Shown one piece after another: positions 23,216-34,640 of a DNA stretch of 64,000 nt. The stretch is from contig CAJQUN010000482.1 in NCBI GenBank assembly GCA_907163345.1, positions 186,001-250,000 of the forward strand, in the 5' to 3' direction. The notes below the pieces were generated by a model. It saw only the letters and a program-made list of their open reading frames with translations, had not been told where the DNA came from and did not search any database. A program made the translations under genes and the position numbers. Each line of letters opens with the position of its first letter. Positions within the stretch are counted from its first letter, which is position 1. This stretch comes from Haberlea rhodopensis. Taxonomy: Eukaryota > Streptophyta > Magnoliopsida > Lamiales > Gesneriaceae.

Positions 23216-23760
23216 AGCAAGAGGATGATCAAAGAAGATGTGACTCGAAGTTGTATACAAAGATTTGGAGTCCAAAGGATTAACGAGGATATTCTGAACG
23301 AAATAAACTCTTAGAGAAGACCGACGCATGGTTCATGTGCTTTACTCTAACCCATTGAGATTAAAATCTTAGTAGTAATTGTTGTATTTAGATATTTATC
23401 ATCTCATACCTCATATCATTGTATACTAATTAGAAATTAATATGAATTATAACGTTATATTACAAATCTACACATTTGTTAATTGTGATCTAACAGACAA
23501 ATAGTATCTAAGGATCCGTGATTTTATGATTTATAGGTTGTGTTTACTAGACTTGATAACATATGTGATGAGATAATTAATCATAGCCCATCTGTTTTTT
23601 ACTTCATAATGCACAAAATAATCCAAGAATCATATACTATTCTTGCATGATTAAAAAAAAACTCAATCTACACATGAGGGATAATTAGCATGTGAGGCGA
23701 GATGCGTAAATGTACATATTTACCCTTGTTAACACATCACCAAATACTATATTTCTAGCA
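23216..23760. other. AT-rich spacer
   Basis: No gene or recognisable element seen. Confidence 0.5.
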
Positions 23761-23768
23761 TTTACATC

Positions 23769-24391
23769 TAAAGCTATCAGAACGGGTCAGTCTGATCCAA
23801 ACGGGCTGGCCCGCCCAACTCACGGCCCAAACGAGCCCAACCCATTTGGGCCCGCCTCCAGGCGGGAAAACCCAAACCCAAAGCGGGCCGCGGGTTGGGG
23901 CGGGCTGGCCAGCAGAAATAAATTTTTTTAATTTTAATATTTAAAAAAATTTTAATTTTTTTTTTTAAAGAAACTTCAAAAAAATATTTCCAACTAAACT
24001 TGCCGAACCTGGAACCGATGCTAGAAGAATACTGAAACTTGTTTCATGTTTTATCTAGATATTAACACTGCTACTAAAAAAACTTGATTAGTAAATCAGT
24101 ATTTTACTCAATTTTGAAATACTTGTTGCAACTTTCAAGCAAGACCAAATGAAAAATATATAGTAGATCAAATGCTTCAATGTGATATTAAATTTTTATC
24201 TATGAATTGAGCCTAAAAAAAGAAATAACAAATTATTTTTTAAAAAAATAAAATGGGGCCAACCCGCGGCCGTTTGGGCAAGCCCGTATAGGCCCGCCGG
24301 TTGGTGGGCCTTAAAAATGCTGGCCCAACCCGCCTATTTGACGGGTTGGATTGGGCCAGGCCCGCGAACCAGGCCCATTTTGACAGTTCTA
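23769..24391. mobile_element. Complete hAT-like non-autonomous element with 8-bp target duplication
   Basis: 623 bp, with imperfect terminal inverted repeats TAAAGCTATCAGAACGGG and TAGAACTGTCAAAATGGG (reverse complement of the right end). The 8-bp duplication TTTACATC is perfect (23761-23768 and 24392-24399), the length expected for hAT. GC-rich subterminal regions rich in GGGCCC, CCCGCC and GGCGGG flank an A/T-rich middle. No transposase. It is related to the truncated element at 7552-7930. Confidence 0.85.
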
Positions 24392-24399
24392 TTTACATC

Positions 24400-25828
24400 A
24401 TCTATTGTTTTGTTTTTTTGTGAAATTCCATTATTCACAGTATTAATTAATAATAAATTAATTTTTTAATAATCACAAGCATAAAATAATAATTCGTCAT
24501 TCTATCATACTTCACAATTGTAATTTTATTATACTAAATTTATTAAAAATATTCAAGGGCAAAAAATAATTAATCTTCTAATTATATTTATAATTTCAAT
24601 CTTAATTATTCAAAGTAAACATACTATTATTTATCTATCCTTATTTCTTATCCTATAATACCATATTATAAATATATTATAATTCATCAATATAATGTAG
24701 TAAACGCACCCATAAAATTTTAATATAAGGACAATTGTATTGTAATAAAGTGAACTAAAGGTGACAACACATGATAGATTTTGCTTCAAGATAGATGTAA
24801 CTAAAAATTATTGAAGAAATTAGTTCAATTTATACCCGAAATATAGAATTTGGTTGGGTTTTAATTCCAAATAAATTATAATTGGTCAAATATTCAAAAG
24901 AAAAAAAAATGATAATTGGTCAGTATGAGTCAATAATTAATAAATAAAATGACATCAATTATTGAGCTTGAAGAGGTCAACTGGACAAGGCGGCTCGATA
25001 TCGGTCACTTCTGTACATCCGATCATACAAACACCAATATATATAAATATATATATAAATATATATATCTTGGTATTTACAAGCACCCGGTCCACATAAA
25101 TATTTTTTGCTCGGCATAAAGTGGAAAACAATGAATAATACTTTTTTTGCTATTTTCTTTTTTTGGAATAATATTTTAAATACTAGGATAGTTTGAATTC
25201 ATTTCTTGTTCAATACATTATTTTTTCATCGTACTGATTTAGTTCCTAAAATTTTAATATTTTACTTAATCGGTCACTGAAGTTAACTCAAACACCTGGT
25301 TTAACACAAAAGACATGTGCAAATAAAAATAACTATGTTAAAGATTTCCCCCATAACATATTGCATAATATGCCAAAAAACCAGTTAATTTTAAAAATTT
25401 AATCATTATGAATAAATATTAACATGAAATTGAGGAGGCGGGTGCGACCATCCTATAGTTCCGTCTCTACATGAAGAACTAGCCCGAGACCTTTGAAAAT
25501 ACATCAACCAGTATGCACAATCTCAATATATTAGAAATATAACAGAACAAACGAAAAGACCCTTAATATGTGCTTTTGAATCAATAACATTCGCAAATGC
25601 ATTTTTATACCAAAAAATATGAGAGAGATAATTTCGATAGAAGATCAAAAGTGTATGAATCCTTGACACAATGTGACGTAATTCCCAGCTAATTGCTGAA
25701 AACTTAGCTGACTAGATCTGATTCAATTCTAAGAGAGGAGGAGCCAAAATTGATACAGATTAGTATACCATATATGATAGCGAGCATCTCGGCACAGATG
25801 GTAGACCCAATGCCAATGAAATTACCCA
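24400..25828. other. AT-rich intergenic stretch
   Basis: No gene seen. Contains copy 2 of the dispersed repeat (25228-25325) and an imperfect TA/TAAATA-rich run near 25038-25070. Confidence 0.55.
25228..25325 (+). repeat. Dispersed repeat, copy 2
   Basis: Diverged copy of 22488-22580, in the same orientation. Confidence 0.5.
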
Positions 25829-25833
25829 AAGCT

Positions 25834-26168
25834 TGTTGGGTTTCCGTCCTACGGCGTCAGATCCAAACGCAGCGAAAAAATAAACATAAACAAATCTAGA
25901 CCCGGTGACGGATGATCTCGCCAGATTCATTTATAAACATGCAGATATAAAAAATAAATGCACGAAAATATAATTTTGTTCACCGATGTAAATCTGAAAG
26001 TTGTGATCCCTCGAGTCCAAACAACCTGATCAGATCCACGATCCCAACGCCCGTGCTAGTTTGATGTCGGTGTTTCTTCAACAAGAAAAGATGTAATTGC
26101 GTATTGTTTGGTCTAAATAAAATTGGGACAATAGTGATATATTTATAACTGGTGAAGTTGACCTAACA
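25834..26168 (-). repeat. Copia-1 3' LTR
   Basis: 335 bp, plus-strand reading TGTTGGGTTTCC...CTAACA. Matches the 5' LTR at 41600-41994 but lacks about 60 bp near the outer U3 end (the GGGCTTTGGGTGCATAAAGC part). The purine tract is on the minus strand just inside it, within 26169-26190 (CTTTTGGGAAAGTATGAGAT). Confidence 0.85.
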
Positions 26169-27539
26169 ATCTCATACTTTCCCAAAAGTCAATACAGAAG
26201 CACTGAACTCATAATCCAAATAGGTCAATCCAATTAAACAACTTGATGTACAACCATTGTACATAATTATGAGATATAAATATGTCATCAATGCTAATTT
26301 TAGGACTTTCTATATATGAAACATTTCCAAATACAGAAACTCCACTAAAGTGAGAAGCTTTCAAAAATTAAACTCATCCCATGAACATCAATCACGTCAT
26401 TTTGAGCACTTAACGTTTAAGCTTCAATTCTCGTCGGTAGATCGGCGGCCGATCGGTTGTGACCCTGTGAGGTTCAAGTGTATCATAGCAGTATGATCAT
26501 AACCCTTTGTGATTTTAGAAGTCAAACAACTTCTTTTGGCTTACCCTAAATGCCGCATTGTCAATTAAACTCATTTACTAGACAATGGTCGAAATATAAT
26601 TCCAGCAACAACCTACCGATCGTGGGTAGCTCCTGCGCTTCACGAAGATCTAGATGCAAATGACTAGCAACGTACGAGAACATGTCAATCATAGTTAGCG
26701 CGCAATACATTCCTTTCACTCATATGTCCCGATTGAATCTAGGGCATTGGTTGGTCGAGGCCCCTTATGATTTCAATAACTAAAATAACTATGTATTTGT
26801 TTCACGTTATATGATTCATTGTGTGCGTATATGGAAAACTCTTTTTTCACAAGCACTACCCACTCTAGCCAGAGATTCCTTGAATCATATATAGAAAAAC
26901 ACATAGGACATCCTGGTTCATCAAGACCAGTGGTGAATCCCAACAGCAATCATATGCCTCTGACAAACATCACTGAATACCCAAAATAACAACTTTATGA
27001 CCCGCATGTGATTAGTCATTAAATCAAAGTACACAACTATTGTCAAGACCTAGATGACTCATCGGGTCATGAGGAGTAATGGTGCACAACTATGACTAGG
27101 AATTCTATAATCGACAAATGGTAACCACTTATAGAATTCCGAGTAGGGACGTTCAGTGAACTCATTCCTAATGAGCACCCTGATTTCTCCAAGCCAACGC
27201 CGATGAAATGCGGCGCACTACACTAGACACATAATGAATACCAGTCTCTAACGAACATATATCGATATCCCATTCTCGAAGGTTCATCGACCAGGAACAT
27301 TTAGAAATCGCAGTCGAGAATGTATTTCATGGTCACCATCATATGCATAACCACATTCTAAGGATTATAGCAATCTCAAGGACTTCATCAATGAATCAAG
27401 ATGCATGGGTAAACAGATGAAGAAGTGTCATATATATTAATATTCAAACAAAGATTTGTCATAATAAGATTATAAGTACAATCAATCAACTATTGATTTA
27501 CTTAATCACATATGACAACAATATCTTTCACTTTCCCAA

Positions 27540-28700
27540 AGCCAATTACTCATGTGTCTCAAGACCATCTTCCTAAGATGTCTGACATACACCAATCTTG
27601 TAAAGGCTTTGTCAGTGGATTCACTATATTTTTCTGTTGAAGCAGTTCTCTTGATAATAATGCCGCCTCAACCATATCACCCATTAGATGATATTTTCTC
27701 AATATATGTTTGGATACTGATGAGATCTTGGCTATTCATAATATCTCAACTGTTGTCACAGTACACAGGGACTGTGTCAACCACACTAGAAATTACACCC
27801 AACTCTTGGATGAAATTTCATATCCAACTGCCTCTTTGCTGCATCATATGCTGCAATGTATTCAACTTCAGTGGTAGAATCCGATGTGATGTCTTACTTG
27901 GAACGTTTCCAAGAGACGATATCATCATTAAGCTTAAATACAAATCCGGACATCGATTTGGAGTCATCTACATCCGACTGAAAAGCCAGCATCTGCTTAG
28001 CCTTCAACTTTTATTTCTCTACTTACAGATCCAAAAACCATGAACATATCCTAAGTTCTTTATAGATACTTGTGATTATTTTTCACAGTTTTCCAGTGAC
28101 ATCGGGATCTGCCTGATGTTTGCTCATTACACTAAGAACATACATTAGGCCAAGTACATAACATAACATACATTATGCTATTAAAAATCGAAACATAAGG
28201 TATCAATGTCATCTTTTCTCTCTGCTCATCAATCTTAAGACCCACTGACTCGAGAGATGAATACTCTGACATATTGTGAAGTAACTCCTTTTTCGACTAT
28301 TCCATGCTAAACCCTATTAGCACATAATGTACGTAGATTGAGAGATTTCAAGCATCCTTTAGATCTATCCCTATAGATCCTTATGCCAAGCACGTATGAC
28401 ACTTCTCCCAAATCTTTCATGGAGAAATTAGTAGATAACCATACTTTAATCGATTAATCCAATATCATTCACAATAAGTAGGATATCATCGGCTTAAAGT
28501 ACTACAAATATAACCGCGCTCCCACTAACCCTTTTGTACACACATGATACTTCTGGATTTTCAACAAAATCAAACACTTTGATGATGTTATCAAAACGGA
28601 AGTTAATTTTGGGACGCTTTCTTAGGCCTATAAATGGACATATGGAGTTTGCAACATTTTGCTCACTTCCAGTAGGGAACACCTCTGGCTGCTACATTTC
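27540..28700 (-). pseudogene. Copia-1 RT and RNase H remains
   Basis: The minus strand at 28682-28494 encodes the RT segment FDFVENPEVSCVYKRVSGSA, a hallmark of copia RT just before the YVDD box. Further down, 27960-27540 encodes RNase H blocks: ELGVISS, VPVYCDNS and the end KAFTRLVYVRHLRKMVLRHM. These occur in shifted frames with several stops. The copia group is clear; the lineage within it is not. Confidence 0.75.
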
Positions 28701-29522
28701 TACTTCAATGTCATCATTGAGAAATGTTGCCTTTGCATTCATTTGCAATATCTCATATTCATAATATGCAGATATAGCTAATAAAATTTGAATAGACTTT
28801 AGAATCACAACCGATGAAAAGTTTCTCACAGACAACTTTTTGCCTATGAGAATAACCTTTTCCCACCAGTCTAGCTTTGAAGGTCGCTACCTTCCCATCC
28901 ACTCCAAGCTTTCTCTTATAGATCCATTTGCAGCCGATGGGAACAATTCCATCGAATAGGATCTGCTAAGGTCCATACCTTAACAGAGTACATGGAGTCC
29001 ATTTCGAATCTTATGGCATCTTGCCAATGTCCAGAATCGATGTCCAACATCGTCTTCTTGAAAACTCATATGATCACATTCATGGTCAAAATCATTTTGA
29101 CTACTTTCTAGGAATAAATTCAATATGTCAGGAGTTCTTGAAACATTTTCAGATCTCCTTGGTGTGTTTATGAATGACTCAATTAATTTAACTGTTTTCA
29201 CGTTTCCAGTGGTTTGTGGTTCTTGAACCCTTTCAAGTTATCATTCTTTTATATTCTTTGAACATAATCATACTAATTGTTCATAAGTTCACCAGATTCA
29301 ATAAAACATACATTCTTAAAAATACTGCAAATCATATTTGCAAATTTAAAAGAATGGTATTCTCTATCAAATAGGAACAATGCTTTCATTGAATATGAAA
29401 CAATAAACAATTGTTCAAAACTAATTCCAAACCAGTTTAACATTTTACATTAAATAAATGTTTCAAACAACCTTTGCAACAACTCTTGCTACAATGCTTA
29501 GCATCAGGTAGGCGTCACCTTC

Positions 29523-30129
29523 CTAGGGCTCTCTGTTCTTCTCAACATATGCAACTCTTTGCAAAGATGTGAGCACGATTGGTATCATATACCAAAGAAG
29601 TAGAATCAATATAAACATTAATTTTAATATAAAACATACCCTTTCTAGAACGCTTCTAGTCTTGGTATTCCTTGCAATTTTGCACCAGGGACCAGCAGTG
29701 AAACATAATTGATTCTCCCTTTTAGTTGCTACTATATATATTTTCGTCTTTTGAGTTCGGGAACCATTTCCCTTCCTCAACTTTATCCTTGAATCCTTCC
29801 CACCAATTGCAAAAGATTCAACAAGAAGAACACGTTTCTCGTTTGAATCAAGGACCCATGAATTTCCAACATTTTGGCTATAAGATCAAATCTACAGCCA
29901 TTTAATGAGGCAGTGTCACATTCAAATTTTCCAATTTCTCAATAAGAGATATTATTTCTACACCATGCTCATGGACCGAAGCCCCATCTTGCAGGCGAGA
30001 CAAAAATAACTCTTTTGAGATCACAAGTCTCAGTAATCGCGCCCGTTCACCTAACAACATTTGTAGGTGTTGGAAAATATCAGCAGTGTGAGCAAATTTC
30101 TCATACCTATGTTGAAATTTATTCGACAT
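29523..30129 (-). pseudogene. Copia-1 gag and gag-pre-integrase remains
   Basis: 30129-29902 encodes a 75-residue copia gag block: HLQMLLGERARLLRLVISKE, then LSRLQDGASVHEHGVEIISL and IEKLENL. The family usually reads HLKEMF-EQAR-ERYE-SKAL and further on IEKLEKLG. The stretch 29860-29523 has broken-frame remnants of the zinc-knuckle to pre-integrase region (GSRTQKTK, then a Y-I-STSLVYD-like block). Not functional. Confidence 0.7.
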
Positions 30130-31397
30130 TAATGCTTATGATATAACACCTTGCCTCGAGATTATCATACCATCACTTCTCAAGTGAGGTGAGCTCTTCA
30201 TCAGACGAACCCGATATTCACTTCAACAGAAGGCTCCATCAAAGGTATATAGTAACTTTTTAGAAATAATCACTATTTTTAAAACTAACTGCCAATCAGA
30301 ATAATTTGGTCCGATTAATTGTTTTGTATCGAGACTAGATGTAATCGGATTCTCGGAAATCAAAATATTGAGAATAAACAGAAAATATAAGCAAATCATT
30401 TGTTTACTAATTAATTCAAAAACTATGGACTTTAGTTATTGAATGATCCCACTAAATTTTTTGAATTCGTCACCCTCGTGACAAATGAACAGAATATCAT
30501 ATTTTCTGAGTGGGCTTGGAGTCCAACTAGCTCATGATAGCTCCGGGCGAGGGTCCCGCCAACCTCATGATACTAAAGGTAGCTCACAATTGCATCATAT
30601 ACAACCCCCAAGATATTCGTCTCGCGATTAGCATAACCTTCGGAGGCTGGCCAATTATGCATTCTCACGTCAAACTAACCCATCACACGGTTAACAATGT
30701 CCGCCAATAAGATCCCACGAGGATGAGCAATCTTAAAGGTTAACAGAACCGCACCCTTAATTAAGTGACAGTTAAACACAGAGCTTCCCCACACCAAATG
30801 CCCCCCACGAGGGTGAGACAATGCACCATAACATGAGTAGCGTCTCATGGCTTAACTGTTGATGGAAGACAGGAAGCATCAAACCCCTTTGTGCTTCCTT
30901 CACAGTTTGATTTTAAATTTTTTGAATCATATTCAAAAGAGGGATTTAACTTTATTTAAAATTCTCATCAAGTGCCTGTTGTTTGTTTGCCGGATTCATG
31001 TAACTATGTTTTATTCATGCAGCGTCATATGTACTTATAAAAATACAAACAAACATTTATCATACATCATATACATAATAAAATAAACATGGATAATTAC
31101 AACATTTTCCTAATTGATCCACGCGAGCCATACATGGATCACAAGTCTGTCTAAGGTGATGCATGTATGCAATGCAATCATTTTACATGTTTGCTTCCAT
31201 TATACATGTCTTGACTTTTGGTGCTCCATCTTCAATCTTGATCTCCTACTAAGTCTAATAATTTTACATTTAAATCATGCAAACAAAAGAATAAGGATAC
31301 AAATCCAGTGTGGGAGAAAATAGAGAGCATGCTCGCAGGCTCGATAACCAAAAATCACAGTTATAATGAAAAAATAAAAACCAAAACATTCATCTAC
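30130..31397 (-). other. Copia-1 leader, inner part
   Basis: Non-coding sequence between gag and the point where element B inserted. Contains GC-richer stretches with GAGGGTGAG-type words at 30470-30830. No gene supported. Confidence 0.5.
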
Positions 31398-31730
31398 TGT
31401 GATATCCCCGAAATAATTAATTTCAGTTTGGGCATTAATTATGATTATGTGATTATTTATGGTGTTAATTAATTTAGTGTTGGAATTAATTAAAATGGCG
31501 AAATGCTTAGTCACATGGTGGACGTGACCTGGTAATGCATTTCAGGGTGCATGTGATGCATGTTGGGAATTTGGGTGCTAGCATGGTTAAATTGTGATGG
31601 TTGATAATCATTTGGTAAATCATGTATTTAATTGAGATTTTGGCACATTTTGAGAAAATGCTTTTAAAATATCATGTTGGGGTATTTTATATATCATGCT
31701 AACTAATGGAGTACATGTTTAATTATAACC

Positions 31731-31738
31731 CTATATAC
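31731..31738 (+). promoter_or_regulatory. Probable TATA box of element B 5' LTR
   Basis: CTATATAC, followed by C-rich and pyrimidine-rich sequence. The equivalent in the 3' LTR is TTATACCC near 38531. Confidence 0.4.
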
Positions 31739-32164
31739 CCCACTGCCCCCCACTTTACCCTTCTCACTTTACCAATCCCCAAATCACTCTTCCAAACCCT
31801 ATCCCCAACCCATTTTCGAGTTTGGCATAAAGGTGGAGGGAAAATCTTCACAAAAGCTTGGTTTGTGAGATTTTTGGTGAGATTAGAGTCCATAAGAGGT
31901 ATGGATCCCTCCTTGTTGTTTTTATGGTGTTTGGTTTGGATTTGAAATGGTATTTTGTGTTGAAATGGGTTTGGATCTTGGGTTTTGAAAATGGTTCATT
32001 TTTGGGTATGTGTTGTTTTTGGTTGGGTGTTGGATTTATGGTTGTATTAAAGTGTATATTGAAGGTTTTTAGTGTTTTTGTATTATTGATTTAATGGTGT
32101 TTGAGTTGGGTTGGTTTGGAGAAGATGAAGTGGGAAAATGGCCAAAAAGTCGTGTACAGACTTT

Positions 32165-32320
32165 GGCGATCGATCGGGACATTTTTCCCGATCGACCGCG
32201 AGCCACAGGGAGGCTCCAGATCGATCTGCACAAACTCAGCGATCGATCGCGGATGAGATTTGTTTGGGCATTGCGGCTGCTGGACCTCGCGATCGATCGA
32301 AGCATTATACCGATCTATCG
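32165..32320. repeat. CGATCGATCG cluster in element B 5' LTR
   Basis: Palindromes GCGATCGATCGGG, CCCGATCGACCGCG, GCGATCGATCGCGG, GCGATCGATCGAAG and a CGATCTATCGCG variant. The first two form a GATCGGGACATTTTTCCCGA inverted repeat. The equivalent in the 3' LTR is 38958-39126. Confidence 0.9.
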
Positions 32321-32687
32321 CGAGATGCCAAAATTGTGTATTTTGGTTATTTTTGTAGGAGTTTTGGTATTGGACTATTATTGGGTTCTAATATTGGTTT
32401 GTGTGAATGTGTAGAACCATCCCAAGTGGCAACACAGCCAAGGAAGTGAAGTCCTACCACATCCTACTTTTGGAAAGGTACGTAGAGAGACGTACGGGCA
32501 CCCAACGGTACATGTGTCTTATATACTCATTTGAATGTGCATTGTGGATGCAAGTATATATGGAATTGTGCATTGTGGATGCAAATACATGTTGAATTAT
32601 GCATTATATTGTATATGTATATGATGATTGTTTGGTGCATATCCCATGAGTCATGGTTATATAGAGTGATGATTTTAATGCTTTGCC

Positions 32688-32870
32688 GCTGTCACTTGAA
32701 GCGATGATAGAATACTTGCCGCTGTCATATTGTAGCGAGGAAAGAATATTTGCCGCCAAATGTTGAAGAGGGTATTGCCGCATGTCGCATTTGAGTGAGG
32801 TTATTCGATACCGCTAATATGTCAAAGCGAGGGGTATTAGTGCCGCTGTCATGACAAGCGAGGTGCATTA
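32688..32870 (+). repeat. CGCT...AGCG inverted-repeat array in element B 5' LTR
   Basis: Five to six units in which CGCT is followed after 8-13 nt by AGCG. One unit, CGCTGTCATGACAAGCG (32844-32860), can form an 8-bp stem with one bulge. The equivalent in the 3' LTR is at about 39490-39670. Confidence 0.75.
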
Positions 32871-33430
32871 AAATACACTATTATAACAGACTAGGGATTG
32901 GTGATTGGTGATAATGAAATGGTGTTATGTCATGACATTTGTAGAACCATTAAATAATCTATTGATTATACTCATGAGTTATGGTACAGGGACAACCAAA
33001 AAAGGGAGCGTTTAAAATGCATGGGAAAAACAGGAAGTGTTTTATTACGGTTTATGCATTGACGCCTTATATTCATATTGTGTTGAATATGGATTATTAT
33101 ATGCTCATGTTTTGGGGGTTGTCCTTGTAGGTACATTTTGGCATGAAAAAGGGGCTAAGGACGGGTTGAGGCGTTGAGCTTGTGAAGAGCGCTTTTGATA
33201 AGGAAGGACATGATTATTTTTGTATATTGTCTACTCTAGGAGTAGTGTAAAGCTATAGTGATTAACATTCATTTGTTAGAGAATGTAACTAATCTATTTT
33301 GAAAGTCCTTAACTTGATATGTAATTCTTAAGGCTCAAAGTCTCAACACGAAATTTTATACTATGATAATGCATGTTAGCTCTAATTATGCCTTTAATCC
33401 GCACTTAAGGAACTAGGGTCCTTACATTAG

Positions 33431-33442
33431 TGGTATCAGAGC
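33431..33442 (+). other. Element B primer-binding site
   Basis: TGGTATCAGAGC, initiator methionine tRNA type, 4 nt after the 5' LTR. Confidence 0.9.
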
Positions 33443-33641
33443 AGTGGTTAGAGAACCCGGGAACGAGTGAAGGGTAGCCTTAGCAAATGGTTGGCTAGGC
33501 GTTTATATTTGGGCATGTTTATGCATGTGGTGCATATTGATGTATGTATTATTATACTAACATGCTTATTGTTGTTTATGTTATCTAACGGTATAGCATA
33601 TGTATTGTTTTGGGAATTGTTGTTAACCATTGTGTTACAGC

Positions 33642-34640
33642 ATGGCGGCCATAAACCTGGGGAACCTCAATGAAGAGGTAGGTGATGTAGGAAGCGTGAA
33701 TGCAAGCATTGCTCAGACAAATCCTTTACCTCCACCAGCTGTGGGTGTGGAACCGGTAGCTCAGTTGTTACTGTCTGGAGAGCTTAGCCTGACTCAATTC
33801 CTGACTTTCCATCCGCCCTGATTTGAGGGGACAGAGACAGGGGAAGAAGCTGAGGAGTGGCTTGAGAGACTGGAGCAGATATTTGTGTCCGCTCCCTGTG
33901 CTAGGACAGCATGGCTGAGGTTGGCGGAGTTCCAACTAGCAAAGAAGTCTTCCATGTGGTGGAAGACGACGGTGATGGAATTGAGGGCTCAGGGTATGTT
34001 GATTGATTGGACTCTCTTCAGGACCCGGTTTCTGAACCGGTATTTTTTTGCTGCTGTGAGACAGATGAAGGAGGATGAGTTCACAAACTTGAAGCAAGGA
34101 GGCATGACTGTATCAGACTATGCCATGCACTATTCTTCACTGTTGAGGTATGTCCATCATATTGCCACAAATGGACATGCAAAGATGAGGCATTTCTTGA
34201 AAGGGTTGCGGCCGGAACTGTTTGACCGGGTTATCACCAACAACCCCACTTCTTTCGATGATGCTCTTACTAGAGCAGAACTGACAGAGATTGGAGTTGG
34301 GGCCTATCCTAATGCTGTACCCCCACATGTACCACCGCAGAGGCAAGTTACTGATAGCTTGAGGCCACGAGGGGAGTCATTTAAGCCTCGTGGTGCTTCT
34401 TCATCCTCTCGGTTCAGTGGGAAGAAATCTTTTAACCGGAAATAGGAGAGTAGGAAGAGCAATCTATTGGCCAACCGGGGACCCATGCAAGTGAATAGAA
34501 CGGGGGAAACAAGATGTGACAATTGTGGAGGGCCACACTCATCGAACAACTGCCCAGCTTGTTACAGTTGTGGCAAGATGGGCCATATTTCTCGGTATTG
34601 CCCCAATCAGGGAGGACAAGTCAGATTTCCAGGTGAATAG
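33642..34640 (+). pseudogene. Element B gag (disabled)
   Basis: Starts MAAINLGN at 33642, matching the element A start. An in-frame TGA near 33820 sits where element A has Met (HPPMFEG). The gag core then continues open through ARTAWLRLAEFQLAKKSS and FLNRYFFAAVRQMKEDEF to a stop after KSFNRK at 34443. The CCHC knuckles follow (CDNCGGPHSSNNC and CYSCGKMGHISRYC, 34518-34605), ending at TAG 34638. Comparison with element A shows these stops are private lesions. Confidence 0.9.

Larger units (their letters stand above)
31398..33426 (+). repeat. Element B 5' LTR
   Basis: 2029 bp, TGTGATATCCCCGAAATAAT to GGGTCCTTACA. TATA-like CTATATAC at 31731. Palindrome cluster at 32165-32320. CGCT/AGCG units at about 32688-32870. 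Confidence 0.95.

Noticed and set aside
27552..28043. 163-codon plus-strand frame
   Set aside because: It is antisense to the copia-1 RNase H region, whose recognisable motifs lie on the minus strand.
32094..32449. Frames of about 100 codons in element B LTRs (also 38930-39253)
   Set aside because: They are translations of the CGATCGATCG cluster region and occur in both LTRs. No protein family match recognised.
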